Below are positions 1 to 8,848 of a stretch of 22,898 nt of DNA, piece by piece (positions within the stretch are counted from its first letter, which is position 1; every line of letters begins with the position of its first letter). The notes beneath the pieces are model-generated. The model was not told the origin of the DNA. It searched no databases and worked only from the letters and a program-made list of their open reading frames with translations. A program made the translations under genes and the position numbers. The stretch covers positions 1 to 22,898 of the forward strand of contig CAUZEA010000092.1 of NCBI GenBank assembly GCA_963578605.1. Direction: 5' to 3'. This DNA is from JAKVCB01 sp963578605. Its GTDB lineage: Bacteria; Planctomycetota; Planctomycetia; Pirellulales; Lacipirellulaceae.

Positions 1-3000
1 GTGGTCTCCTCCGATCCCAATTTCCGTCCTAGCGACCTTGAAATTGGGGGTGATGGGGCGATCTACATTGCCGATTGGCACAATGCCCTGATCGGCCACA
101 TGCAGCACAACATGCGCGATCCCAATCGCGATCATACGCACGGCCGTATCTATCGGGTAACCGCCAAAGGACGCGATCTCCTGAAGCCCGCCAGGATGAA
201 AGGAAAACAGGTTGCCGATGTTTGTGAATACTTCTTCGAACCGACCAATAGCATGAGGTATCGGGCCCGGCTCGAGATGAGCGGGCGCGATACGCCCGAG
301 ATCGTCGCAGCGATTGAAGCGTTTGCTTCCAACTTGAACCCGCAGAACGCGTCGCCAGACCGAGATGAAGCCCAAGCGCTGCTGGAGTGTCTCTGGGTTC
401 TTGAAGAACACCGCCAGCCCAATACGACTCTTGTGAAAAAGGTCTACGAAGCCCGTGAACCGCGCGTTCGTGCCGCCGCCGTCCGAACGCTGGGACACTG
501 GGCAGGTCAAGTCGATGGGTGGGAACCAATTTTGATGGCTGCGGCACAGGACGACTCACCGCTGGTAAGAGCAGAAGCTGCCAAGGCTGCCGTTCAATTC
601 CAGGGACCAACTGCTGCCGAGGTGGTTCTTGAGGTTGCCTCCCGCCCAACCGACCCAGAGTTGAATGCCGTCATCGACTACGCGACTGGCCAGATGGACA
701 TTGATGCACTCGTGAAAAAAGCGGTCCATTCAGGCAACCCGCTGTCGCAGGCTGCGCGCACTTACGCTCTGCAAACTTCTGCTGTCGAAGACTTGCTAAA
801 AATGCACCCTGACAAGGAGGTTTATCATGTCATCCTCCACCGCAAGGAAGCCAAGGTGGACGAGTTGGAAACTGCATTGAGTAGTTTAGCCAGGTTGACC
901 AACCGCAACGAATTGGACCTGCTTTTGGAGTTATTGAGCAAGGACCAGCCACAGTCCGGCCTCAATCTGGCGGGGTTTGGGGAACTGTTGGCGAAATATT
1001 CTCCGGCCGAACTTGGTACGGTTCACGACAAACTCCAGGACCTCGCAGTCAATAGTGCGACACTGGAAATGAAACGCCTGGGATATGCTGCCTGGATCCG
1101 TGCTGATGGGTCCGTGGATGATGCCTTTCTGGTTGCGTCGCAAAGCGAAGACGGGCTGCGTGGTTTTCTCGAAGCCGTGTCGAACATTACGGACAAAGCA
1201 CGGTACAACCTTTATGAAAAAATTCAGCCGCTGGTTTTTGCACTTCCCGCCAGTCTGACCACCCGTGAAAGTCAGATCGGTCACGAAAACCGTGGTATCC
1301 AAGTCGATTACTTTTACCCCAGCCCCAACGATGTAGCCGTAGAAACATTGTCCGACCTGCAGCCATCCGCCAGTGGGATTGTCAAAGAGATTTCGTTGGA
1401 TGTGCCACAGCGGAAAGAAATCGACAAATTCGCACTTCGATTTTCAGGTGCCATCCAGATTACAACTCCCGGGAAATACCGGTTCTTTACCAGGTCGGAC
1501 GATGGGTCCCGGTTGTACATCGATGATCACCTGGTAGTGAATAACGACGGATTACACGGAATGTCGAAAAAGGGGGGCTTGATCGAACTTGCGGTCGGTT
1601 GGCATCCATGGGTTGTGACTTATTTTGACAACGGTGGGTTCGAAGGGCTGGAAGTGACCTGGTCGGGACCCGGATTCGACGAGCAAAAGATTCCGTCGGA
1701 TCGGCTCGCGATCGACGGTAACAAACCATTGCATGAAGTGGCAATTCACGCTTTGGGAACTCTGCCAGGGCACGAATCGCAAAAAATTGCAGCTTTGACA
1801 AAGGTCATAAAAACCGGCAGGCATCTTCCCACAGCGATCAGCGTGTTACGCACAGTTCCTGCCGATCGTTGGCCCGAAAACCAGGTTCGCCCCTTAATCG
1901 ATAATCTCATCGGCTATCTCAGCGAAATGCCTGCCCGCGATCGTACTGGCCAACGAGCCCAGGAAGCGGTCGCCCTGGCCAAATCGCTGTCAACCATTTT
2001 GCCTCCCGCTGACGCCATCGAAGTGGAATCACGCCTGGAAAACCTCGACGTGCGGGTGATTGCGATTGGAACGATCGCCCACCGCATGATCTATGACAAA
2101 GAAAAGATCGTGGTACAAGCGGGCGTGCCCGTTGAATTCCGTTTTTCCAATACCGATGCCATGCCGCATAATTTCGCAATTGTGCTGCCAGGAGCTCTGC
2201 AAGAAGTTGGTGAACTCGCTGAAGCGACTGCCCGCGACCCCGATGCCGCAGACCGGCATTACATTCCGAAATCCGATAAAATCCTCCTCGCCAGTCGCCT
2301 GTTGCAACCTGGGCAGGACCAGGCACTTAGTTTTAATGTCCCCACGGAACCGGGAGTCTTCCCATATGTCTGTACCTATCCAGGACACTGGCGACGGATG
2401 TTCGGTGCGATCTACGTCGTGCAGGATCTCTCCAAGTACCTGGCCGACCCCGCTCTTTACCTTGCGGAGAATCCACTACCTGCTGAAGATAAGTTGCTCA
2501 CCTTGAACACACGTGCGCGCGAATGGAAATTCGACGAATTACGTACTGAAGTCAACGAATTGGGGTCCGGGCGATCGTTCGAAGTTGGTCAAGAACTCTT
2601 CAAGGTCGCCAGTTGTGTGGGTTGCCATAAGCTCAACAATCAGGGGCAAGTATTTGGTCCTGACCTGGTCAAGTTGGATCCTAAAAAGAAAACGGCAGAG
2701 TACATTTTGCAGTCGACCCTGGAGCCATCGAAAGATATCGACAAGAAGTTCGAGTCTTACACGTTCCTGCTCGATTCGGGAAAAGTCATCACAGGAATGA
2801 TCGTGGCCGAGAATGACCGGCAGGTGAGCGTGGTCATCGATCCGCTCGCCAAGGACAAGCCGACGGTCATCGAACGGGATGAAATCGAAGAAATGATCAA
2901 GTCCAACGTCTCGCTCATGCCGGCGGGTCTGTTGAACAAACTTTCGCGGGAGGAAATACTCGACCTGATTGCTTATGTTTACACTGGTGGGGATGCGAAG

Positions 3001-3045
3001 CACAAGCTCTTTGAAGGGCATGACCACGGCCATCATCACCACTAA
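1..3045 (+). CDS. Pirellula-type membrane-bound dehydrogenase / haem-binding protein, 3' part (5' end outside window)
   Basis: The gene is cut by the left edge; the GTG at base 1 is not its start. The visible 1014 residues hold, in order: the end of a Pirellula/Verrucomicrobium-type N-terminal propeller (about 1-60, with IADWHN); HEAT-like helical repeats (about 130-330); a PA14-like domain (about 430-570, with RFFTRSDDGSRLYID); a cupredoxin domain (about 680-820); and a C-terminal haem-binding domain (about 850-1000). The cupredoxin has H723, C791, H796 and M800, so the C-x4-H-x3-M spacing is that of azurin. The haem site is C872-x2-C875-H876, with M973 (SLMPAGLL) as a likely distal ligand. 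The tail is His-rich (GHDHGHHHH). Known for the family: exported proteins in planctomycetes, thought to oxidise sugars or alcohols. The substrate is unknown. Electron transfer from copper to haem is inference. Next gene: uxaE, 44 bases downstream. Confidence 0.88.
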   Translation: MVSSDPNFRPSDLEIGGDGAIYIADWHNALIGHMQHNMRDPNRDHTHGRIYRVTAKGRDLLKPARMKGKQVADVCEYFFEPTNSMRYRARLEMSGRDTPEIVAAIEAFASNLNPQNASPDRDEAQALLECLWVLEEHRQPNTTLVKKVYEAREPRVRAAAVRTLGHWAGQVDGWEPILMAAAQDDSPLVRAEAAKAAVQFQGPTAAEVVLEVASRPTDPELNAVIDYATGQMDIDALVKKAVHSGNPLSQAARTYALQTSAVEDLLKMHPDKEVYHVILHRKEAKVDELETALSSLARLTNRNELDLLLELLSKDQPQSGLNLAGFGELLAKYSPAELGTVHDKLQDLAVNSATLEMKRLGYAAWIRADGSVDDAFLVASQSEDGLRGFLEAVSNITDKARYNLYEKIQPLVFALPASLTTRESQIGHENRGIQVDYFYPSPNDVAVETLSDLQPSASGIVKEISLDVPQRKEIDKFALRFSGAIQITTPGKYRFFTRSDDGSRLYIDDHLVVNNDGLHGMSKKGGLIELAVGWHPWVVTYFDNGGFEGLEVTWSGPGFDEQKIPSDRLAIDGNKPLHEVAIHALGTLPGHESQKIAALTKVIKTGRHLPTAISVLRTVPADRWPENQVRPLIDNLIGYLSEMPARDRTGQRAQEAVALAKSLSTILPPADAIEVESRLENLDVRVIAIGTIAHRMIYDKEKIVVQAGVPVEFRFSNTDAMPHNFAIVLPGALQEVGELAEATARDPDAADRHYIPKSDKILLASRLLQPGQDQALSFNVPTEPGVFPYVCTYPGHWRRMFGAIYVVQDLSKYLADPALYLAENPLPAEDKLLTLNTRAREWKFDELRTEVNELGSGRSFEVGQELFKVASCVGCHKLNNQGQVFGPDLVKLDPKKKTAEYILQSTLEPSKDIDKKFESYTFLLDSGKVITGMIVAENDRQVSVVIDPLAKDKPTVIERDEIEEMIKSNVSLMPAGLLNKLSREEILDLIAYVYTGGDAKHKLFEGHDHGHHHH

Positions 3046-3048
3046 AAC

Positions 3049-3080
3049 GCCCCGTCGGCCCGCAACGGTTTGCACGGGGC
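3049..3080 (+). terminator. Possible stem-loop after the haem protein gene
   Basis: GCCCCGT (3049-3055) pairs perfectly with ACGGGGC (3074-3080). Inside, GCAA and TTGC can extend the stem around a CGGT loop, leaving a six-base bulge on the 5' arm. It begins four bases after the stop codon. No T-run follows, so it is not a classical intrinsic terminator. It could be a Rho-related or mRNA-stabilising hairpin, or chance. Confidence 0.3.
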
Positions 3081-3089
3081 TGTTGGCAG

Positions 3090-4427
3090 TTGGATTCGCC
3101 AGCCCGATTTGCACTGCAGGATTACATTGGACACGTAACGCAAGAAATGGAGAAAACCGTGCGACCTGCTTCGACATTAGGATTGCAGCCATCGTTTGGA
3201 TTTGGAGATCGCATTGGCCTGGCAACGCCGGGCCACGTCACGGCCATGCGAACAGCCGGGACAGGATTTGCCCCGATTTTTGCCCAGCAGTCAATCCGCG
3301 AAATGACGCGCACATCGCGCAGTCCGCAGGACGTCATGGATGACGCACTTGCTGCTTTAGAGGCAGTTCGGTGGGGAGATCCCCACGGGGCGGATGCCGA
3401 TCACCTCAAAACACAAGAAGACGTCAATCGTACGGCTGCTGTCGGTTTCACGTTCTTTACAATCGATCCCTCCGACCACGTTGACCAGCACGCCGACGAT
3501 TATGATGAAGCAACTCTACGCGAGAAAATTGACAGCCTCCGCGACTCGATTTCCTGGCTGGACTCCTACACACAAAAGCCAATTTTGCTGGCGACTGGTG
3601 TGAAGATTCATTTTACAGAAGGTGAGGTAATGCGGGCAGCTGTTAAATATGGGACTTCCATTGAAGCTGCAATTCAGCTCGCCGACTACATTTGCCAGAT
3701 CCAAACCGAGGCAGAACGTGAATACGAAATTGAACTCAGCATCGATGAAACCGAACAACCGACCTCGCTGGCCGAACATTGGATCATTGCCGACCAGTGC
3801 TTGCTGCGGGGAGTAAAACTCGTTTCTCTCGCTCCCAGGTTTGTGGGTGATTTTGAGAAAGGCGTGGATTACATTGGCGATGTCGAGGTCCTTGAGCGGT
3901 CTCTGCAGGATCACGCTGCCATTGCCCAGCAGTTGGGGCCCTACAAACTGAGTTTGCACTCTGGTTCCGACAAACTCTCGATGTACCCTGCCCTTGCACG
4001 TACTACCCAAGGACGTTTTCATGTCAAGACAGCAGGCACGTCTTATCTGGAGGCGTTGCGGGTTATCGCGATTCATGAGCCACGGCTGTTTCGCGAGATT
4101 TGTGATTTTTCCAGGGCACGCTACGATAACGACCGGGCAACCTACCACGTCCACGCAACCCTGGAAAATGTGGCTCCCCCAAGCGAACTGACCGACGATC
4201 GGCAGTTAGAACAAGTCTATCTCGAACGCTGGGAAGATGTCCCCGAGGGGCAAGGTTTTACCGAAGCAGGTCGGCAAATTCTGCACTGCACGTTTGGGTC
4301 GGTGCTGACAGATCCCGGTTTGGGTACAGCCTTCAAGGATTGCGTGCGCGAGCATCGCGACACGTATGCCGAAGTTGTCGCCGAACACTTTGGCAAACAT
4401 CTTGCCGCGTTGCAGTCGGGCTGTTGA
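3090..4427 (+). CDS. uxaE: Tagaturonate epimerase (UxaE family)
   Basis: Cytoplasmic metal-dependent epimerase interconverting D-tagaturonate and D-fructuronate in galacturonate breakdown; this role is known for the Thermotoga family member. Family signatures are clear: PSFGFGDRIGLATPGHV, PIFAQQSIREM, GADADHLK, TFFTIDPSDHV, LSIDETEQPTS, LHSGSDKLSMYP and FHVKTAGTSYLEAL. The acidic/His motifs are likely metal or substrate ligands. Coordinates use the TTG at 3090 (445 residues). The first ATG is at 3147 and gives 426 residues, beginning 14 residues before the conserved PSFGFGD block; neither start has a strong ribosome binding site. Either way the protein seems to lack much of the N-terminal region that precedes this block in the Thermotoga enzyme (recalled from memory, not searched). 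The gene follows the haem dehydrogenase on the same strand, which suggests uronate use, though no other uronate gene is in the window. Confidence 0.8.
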   Translation: MDSPARFALQDYIGHVTQEMEKTVRPASTLGLQPSFGFGDRIGLATPGHVTAMRTAGTGFAPIFAQQSIREMTRTSRSPQDVMDDALAALEAVRWGDPHGADADHLKTQEDVNRTAAVGFTFFTIDPSDHVDQHADDYDEATLREKIDSLRDSISWLDSYTQKPILLATGVKIHFTEGEVMRAAVKYGTSIEAAIQLADYICQIQTEAEREYEIELSIDETEQPTSLAEHWIIADQCLLRGVKLVSLAPRFVGDFEKGVDYIGDVEVLERSLQDHAAIAQQLGPYKLSLHSGSDKLSMYPALARTTQGRFHVKTAGTSYLEALRVIAIHEPRLFREICDFSRARYDNDRATYHVHATLENVAPPSELTDDRQLEQVYLERWEDVPEGQGFTEAGRQILHCTFGSVLTDPGLGTAFKDCVREHRDTYAEVVAEHFGKHLAALQSGC

Positions 4428-4612
4428 GGTGACCTGGGAGCTGGAGCCACGGGCTCTACCGTGTTGACGAATACGGACCTTGAGATCGAAATGTTTTATT
4501 AAACCGTTTTTTGGTAGGCTCCGGGCGCTGGACACTTGATCCCGAGCGAGCCGCCTTCTATCATCGAAAAAGGGCTGAAGACCGATCAAAGGCCTTTTGG
4601 TAATAGAACTCT

Positions 4613-7048
4613 ATGATTCTGCGAGCGTTTGTCACGATAAGTTTGTGCGCGACGGGAGTCTCCCTCTCGGGGGAAGAACCCGTTCGCTTCAACCGAGACA
4701 TCCGGCCGATATTCTCGAAAAAGTGCTTCCAATGTCACGGTCCCGACAATAAGGAGCGCAAGGCTTACCTGCGACTGGACCGACACAGTGGTGACGATGG
4801 TGCTTATCGTGACCGCAACGGTTCACGGGCCATCCAGCCGGGATCTCTTGGTGGCAGCGCGCTGTGGTACCGCATCAACACCACCGATGCAAACGAGGTT
4901 ATGCCGCCACCGGGTGCTCACATTCACGGAGCTTTGACTGCCAACGAGAAAAATCTCATCCGACAATGGGTTGTCGAAGGGGCCGAGTACGACGACTTCT
5001 GGTCGTTCGTACCTCCTCGACAGGCAACGCTTCCCGAGCCAGAGAGCGGACCATGGCGCAGCTCGCAACCAATCGATCGTTTTGTCATGGCACGGCTCGA
5101 GAAGGAAGGCCTGCAGCTCAATCCTCAGGCCTCCAGGCGAATGCTTGTTCGCCGAGTTACATTTGACCTCACGGGCCTGCCACCCACCCCCGACGAAATT
5201 GCAGTCTTTCTTAGTGACCCGTCGGAGCAGCCCTACGAGACCCTGGTGGATCGGCTGCTGGCGAGCCCCCGGTACGGTGAGCACATGGCGAGGTTCTGGC
5301 TCGATTTGGTCCGCTTTGCTGACACCAACGGCCTTCACCACGATCACTATCGGCAGATGACACCCTACAGAGACTGGGTCATCCGCGCCTTCAACGACAA
5401 CTTGGGCTTTGATCAGTTCACGAAGTATCAAATTGCGGGGGACCTCTTCCCGGAGCCAAGCGTGGATCAGCAGATCGCCTCGGGATTCAACCGTCTCCAC
5501 CTGATTATTGATCATGGCACGGCCCTTCCCCAGGAGAGTTTCACACGCAACGTGATCGATCGAGTGACTGCCGTTGGGACGGCCTTTCTCGGCCTGACCG
5601 TTCAGTGTGCGGTCTGTCATGACCACAAATACGATCCCATCACACAGAAAGACTTCTATCAGCTCTTTGCCTTCTTCAACAACTTCGATGGTGATCCCGA
5701 AACGGCGATGACTCGAGGTTCCTTGGAGTTCCGACGTGGTATTCAATCTCCCTATATCGAGTTCCCCACTCCAGAGCAGACAAGGCAGCTGAACCTCATC
5801 CAGGAAGAAATCACGCGGCTCGAAAAGCAAATTGAGAATCCAAAATCGATCAACGAATCAACCGATGGAAGCGCGCGTGACAATGTTACGAAAAAACTGC
5901 AGCAAGAACTAGAAGAGCGACGCAAGTCGCGGGAAGCCATCGAAGAGGAGATTCCCGCAACCCACGTGATGAAAGAACGGGCGGAGGTTCGGCCGGCTCA
6001 CATTCTCATTCGGGGGGTCTACGATCAGCCGGGAGAACAGGTTGAACGTGATACACCCGCCTTTCTACCGTCGATGAAGAGAAAAGACGGACTGCGGACA
6101 CGCATCGATTTTGCGGAGTGGCTCGTCGACGCCTCCAATCCCCTCACGGCCCGTGTAACCGTCAATCGGTTCTGGCAGCAGTTCTTCGGCATCGGGATCG
6201 TGACGACTTCAGAGAATTTTGGAACTCAGGGGGAATGGCCAAGTCATCCGGACTTGTTGGACCATCTGGCACTCGAGTTTGTGCGCTCCGGCTGGGACGT
6301 CAAGAAACTGGTACGTAATATCGTTCTCGCGGAGACCTACAAGCAGTCGTCCAAGGCTGCACCGGAGAGCTACGCTTCGGACCCCGACAATCGGCTGCTC
6401 GCACGTGGACCGCGCTTCCGGCTCGATGCCGAGATGATTCGCGATCAGGTGCTCTCGGTCGGCGGTCTCCTCAATCCAGCCTTCTACGGCAAGAGTGTCA
6501 AACCACCGCAACCGGCAGGCCTCTGGACCGCCGTGACGATGCCAACGTCCTACCCGCCGGCCTACGAAGCAGACACGGGGGATCAAATTTATCGCCGAAG
6601 TGTCTACACCTTCTGGAAGCGCGCCGTGCCACCGCCCCAGATGACGATCTTCGACGCACCCATGAGAGAGAGTTGCATTGCCCGGCGCGAACGTACGAAT
6701 ACCCCGTTGCAGGCGCTCGTTCTGATGAACGAACAGCAGTACTTCCACGCCACCTTGCAGTGTGCGAAAAAGCTCTTGACGGAGCCTGGGCTCAGTGAAG
6801 ATCAAAGGATCCAACTCGCGTACGAGACGGTGACCTCTCAGCTCCCTGACGCGCGCGAGATGGTGAGCCTCCAGAACGCGTTGCAAGACTTCAGGCAGGT
6901 GTATGCGGAAGACGTGGTTGCCGCTCGAACCATGACCGCGAATCTCACCGATGAGGATATCTCTGCAGAAAAACCGGTTGAGCTGGCAGCCTGGACGATG
7001 CTCGTTCACTCGCTCCTGAACCTCGACATCACCAAGACTCGCCAGTGA
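4613..7048 (+). CDS. Planctomycete cytochrome c with DUF1549 and DUF1553 domains
   Basis: The 811-residue protein starts with a hydrophobic export signal (about 1-20) at the ATG at 4613. A planctomycete cytochrome (PSCyt1) domain follows, with C38-x2-C41-H42 in FQCHGPD. Then come DUF1549 (about 150-360), carrying a second C332-x2-C335-H336 (QCAVCHDHKYDP), a charged coiled-coil-like stretch (about 390-450), and DUF1553 (about 490-770; NPLTARVTVNRFW, RESCIARRERTNTPLQAL). Family knowledge: these exported proteins are very numerous in planctomycetes, usually sit beside a DUF1501 gene, and are linked by context to polysaccharide use; the reaction is unproven. The gene overlaps the DUF1501 gene by four bases (GTGA). 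The domain order is complete and no frameshift is seen. Its codons look more GC-rich than those of the genes further right, an impression not computed. Confidence 0.9.
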   Translation: MILRAFVTISLCATGVSLSGEEPVRFNRDIRPIFSKKCFQCHGPDNKERKAYLRLDRHSGDDGAYRDRNGSRAIQPGSLGGSALWYRINTTDANEVMPPPGAHIHGALTANEKNLIRQWVVEGAEYDDFWSFVPPRQATLPEPESGPWRSSQPIDRFVMARLEKEGLQLNPQASRRMLVRRVTFDLTGLPPTPDEIAVFLSDPSEQPYETLVDRLLASPRYGEHMARFWLDLVRFADTNGLHHDHYRQMTPYRDWVIRAFNDNLGFDQFTKYQIAGDLFPEPSVDQQIASGFNRLHLIIDHGTALPQESFTRNVIDRVTAVGTAFLGLTVQCAVCHDHKYDPITQKDFYQLFAFFNNFDGDPETAMTRGSLEFRRGIQSPYIEFPTPEQTRQLNLIQEEITRLEKQIENPKSINESTDGSARDNVTKKLQQELEERRKSREAIEEEIPATHVMKERAEVRPAHILIRGVYDQPGEQVERDTPAFLPSMKRKDGLRTRIDFAEWLVDASNPLTARVTVNRFWQQFFGIGIVTTSENFGTQGEWPSHPDLLDHLALEFVRSGWDVKKLVRNIVLAETYKQSSKAAPESYASDPDNRLLARGPRFRLDAEMIRDQVLSVGGLLNPAFYGKSVKPPQPAGLWTAVTMPTSYPPAYEADTGDQIYRRSVYTFWKRAVPPPQMTIFDAPMRESCIARRERTNTPLQALVLMNEQQYFHATLQCAKKLLTEPGLSEDQRIQLAYETVTSQLPDAREMVSLQNALQDFRQVYAEDVVAARTMTANLTDEDISAEKPVELAAWTMLVHSLLNLDITKTRQ

Positions 7049-8496
7049 GCCAACCTATGACCCTTCTGCAAAAGTTCAACGACCTTCAAAATCGCCGTCG
7101 GTTCCTGAAGGGATCCGCAATGGGACTTGGCGCCGCGGCACTCGGTTCGATGATTTCCGAATCGGTGGCCGCCGGGGGAGATGGCGCAACGCATTTTCCT
7201 CCGAGAGCCAAGCGCGTTATCTTCCTGTTCATGGCCGGTGCGCCAAGCCAGCTCGATCTTTTCGATTACAAGCCCGAGCTGGAGAAGCAGTTCAACGAGC
7301 CCTTGCCCAAGAGCGTCAGCAAGGGACAACGTGTTACCGCCATGACGAAAGGGCTTGAACAGCGAGTTGCGCCGTCGATATTCAAGTTTCACCGCACGGG
7401 AGAGAACGGCATCTGGATGTCCGAGCTTCTGCCGCACCTCTCCACGGTGGTAGACGATCTCTGTATTATCAAGTCCACTCACACCGACTCCATCAACCAC
7501 GACCCCGGCAAAACCTTCTTCTGTACCGGGTCGGAGATTCCCGGCAAGGCGAGCCTCGGATCGTGGTTGAGCTATGGCCTGGGCAGCCTGAACCGGAACC
7601 TGCCCGACTTTGTGGTGTTGCCCTCCGCCTATTGGACGGGTGACCAGGCAAACATCCAGGCACTCTACAGTCGACTGTGGGGCTCCGGGTTCCTGCCGTC
7701 GAAGCATCAGGGAGTCTCGTTTCAGACATCGGGTGACCCCGTCCTCTTTCTTTCCAATCCTGCCGGGGTGAGCCGCGCCAGTCGTCATCGAATGCTGGAT
7801 CTTGTCACTGAACTCAACCAAGCGCATCTCAACGAGATTGGGGACCCCGAGATTCAAACGACAATCTCCCAGCAGGAGATGGCCTTTCGCATGCAGGCCT
7901 CGGTGCCGGAGCTTACCGATCTCTCTGGAGAACCACAGCACATCCTGGACAGGTACGGGCCCGAGGTACACAAGAGTGGCTCTTTTGCGCGCAATTGCCT
8001 TTTGGCCAGGCGCATGGTAGAGCGAGACGTGCGTTTTGTGCAACTCTTCCATCGCGGCTGGGATCACCACTCCGGTCTCCCGCAGAAGCTGCGCGGACAG
8101 GCTTACGATGTCGACCAGCCCTGCGCCGCGTTGCTGACCGATCTGAAGCAACGTGGTCTCCTGGATGACACCCTCGTGGTCTTTGGTGGTGAGTTTGGTC
8201 GAACCAGTTTTTGCCAGGGCGAACTGACCCGCACCGATTACGGTCGCGACCATCACCCGAGGTGTTTCACCACCTGGATGGCCGGTGGTGGCATCCGCGG
8301 CGGTATCACATATGGCCAAACGGACGACTTTAGCTACAATATCGTCGAAAATCCAGTGCACGTCCGCGACTTCAATGCCACCATCCTTCACCAGCTTGGG
8401 ATCGACCACAACCGACTGACGTTTCGATTCCTCGGGCTGGAACAGAGAGTGACGGGGGTGGAGGAGGCGCACGTCGTGAAGGACATTCTCGCCTGA
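7045..8496 (+). CDS. Tat-exported DUF1501 family protein
   Basis: The 483-residue protein belongs to DUF1501, a sulfatase/alkaline-phosphatase-like fold. A twin-arginine signal lies near the N-terminus (NRRRFLKGS, then a small-residue hydrophobic stretch GLGAAALG), so export in folded form is likely. Typical blocks are FMAGAPSQLDLFDYKP, THTDSINHDPGK, GGEFGRTSF and GRDHHPRCFTTWMAGGGI; the His/Asp residues are plausible metal ligands. The start shown is the GTG at 7045, overlapping the upstream stop; the ATG at 7057 is the alternative, and both keep the whole Tat signal. The overlap indicates translational coupling with the DUF1549/DUF1553 cytochrome, its usual partner. The enzymatic activity of the family is not established. 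Confidence 0.9.
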   Translation: MSQPMTLLQKFNDLQNRRRFLKGSAMGLGAAALGSMISESVAAGGDGATHFPPRAKRVIFLFMAGAPSQLDLFDYKPELEKQFNEPLPKSVSKGQRVTAMTKGLEQRVAPSIFKFHRTGENGIWMSELLPHLSTVVDDLCIIKSTHTDSINHDPGKTFFCTGSEIPGKASLGSWLSYGLGSLNRNLPDFVVLPSAYWTGDQANIQALYSRLWGSGFLPSKHQGVSFQTSGDPVLFLSNPAGVSRASRHRMLDLVTELNQAHLNEIGDPEIQTTISQQEMAFRMQASVPELTDLSGEPQHILDRYGPEVHKSGSFARNCLLARRMVERDVRFVQLFHRGWDHHSGLPQKLRGQAYDVDQPCAALLTDLKQRGLLDDTLVVFGGEFGRTSFCQGELTRTDYGRDHHPRCFTTWMAGGGIRGGITYGQTDDFSYNIVENPVHVRDFNATILHQLGIDHNRLTFRFLGLEQRVTGVEEAHVVKDILA

Positions 8497-8848
8497 CCTG
8501 GCAGGTCGCAATAATTCACCTCTTTCGTGGCCAGCCGTATGTGGTACGGGTTGAGATCGTCTATGGAGGGCCACCCGAGTCCGCTCTCCAGAGAGGGAAC
8601 ACCGCACGATTGTCCTGGCAGGGACAACCTAGCGGGACCAGCACTCCCTGTTTTCCTCCGGCTCGTTCTCTTGACCCATTTTTTGTGGTGCGCTGTTGTG
8701 CAAGTTCTTCGGATTGGGTGTCGGCCCTGCCCTCTCCAGCGTGATTTTCGGCGCGTCCGTAACGGGGCTGCCGGGGCCTTTTCCTGCTAAACCGGGTGAT
8801 CGTCCGTCGTGAGACCGCTCCATGAGCTAGACCTTCAAAAGGGTGCCT
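8497..8848. other. Intergenic stretch without a recognisable gene
   Basis: No convincing coding frame is present: the open frames here give proline/arginine/cysteine-rich translations with no ribosome binding site. Two short inverted repeats occur: GACCTG/CAGGTC at 8495-8507, across the DUF1501 stop, and TTGTCC/GGACAA at 8610-8627 with a six-base loop. Neither has a T-run. No tRNA or clear promoter is seen. Confidence 0.5.

Noticed and set aside
1..3. GTG at base 1 as the start of the haem protein
   Set aside because: The sequence begins inside a propeller domain; the window simply cuts the gene.
2539..3225. 228-codon open frame on the minus strand
   Set aside because: It overlaps the haem domain of the first gene and the uxaE start; no recognisable protein features.
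4823..5830. 335-codon open frame on the minus strand
   Set aside because: It is antisense to the DUF1549 region of the cytochrome gene; no motif or ribosome site.
7006..8607. 533-codon open frame on the minus strand
   Set aside because: It lies opposite the DUF1501 gene, whose motifs are unmistakable; the translation has no family pattern and mirrors the GC-rich codons.
8527..8790. Open frames of 67-87 codons in the gap after DUF1501
   Set aside because: No ribosome site, odd Pro/Arg/Cys composition, and two frames overlap with equal merit, as expected from GC-rich non-coding DNA.
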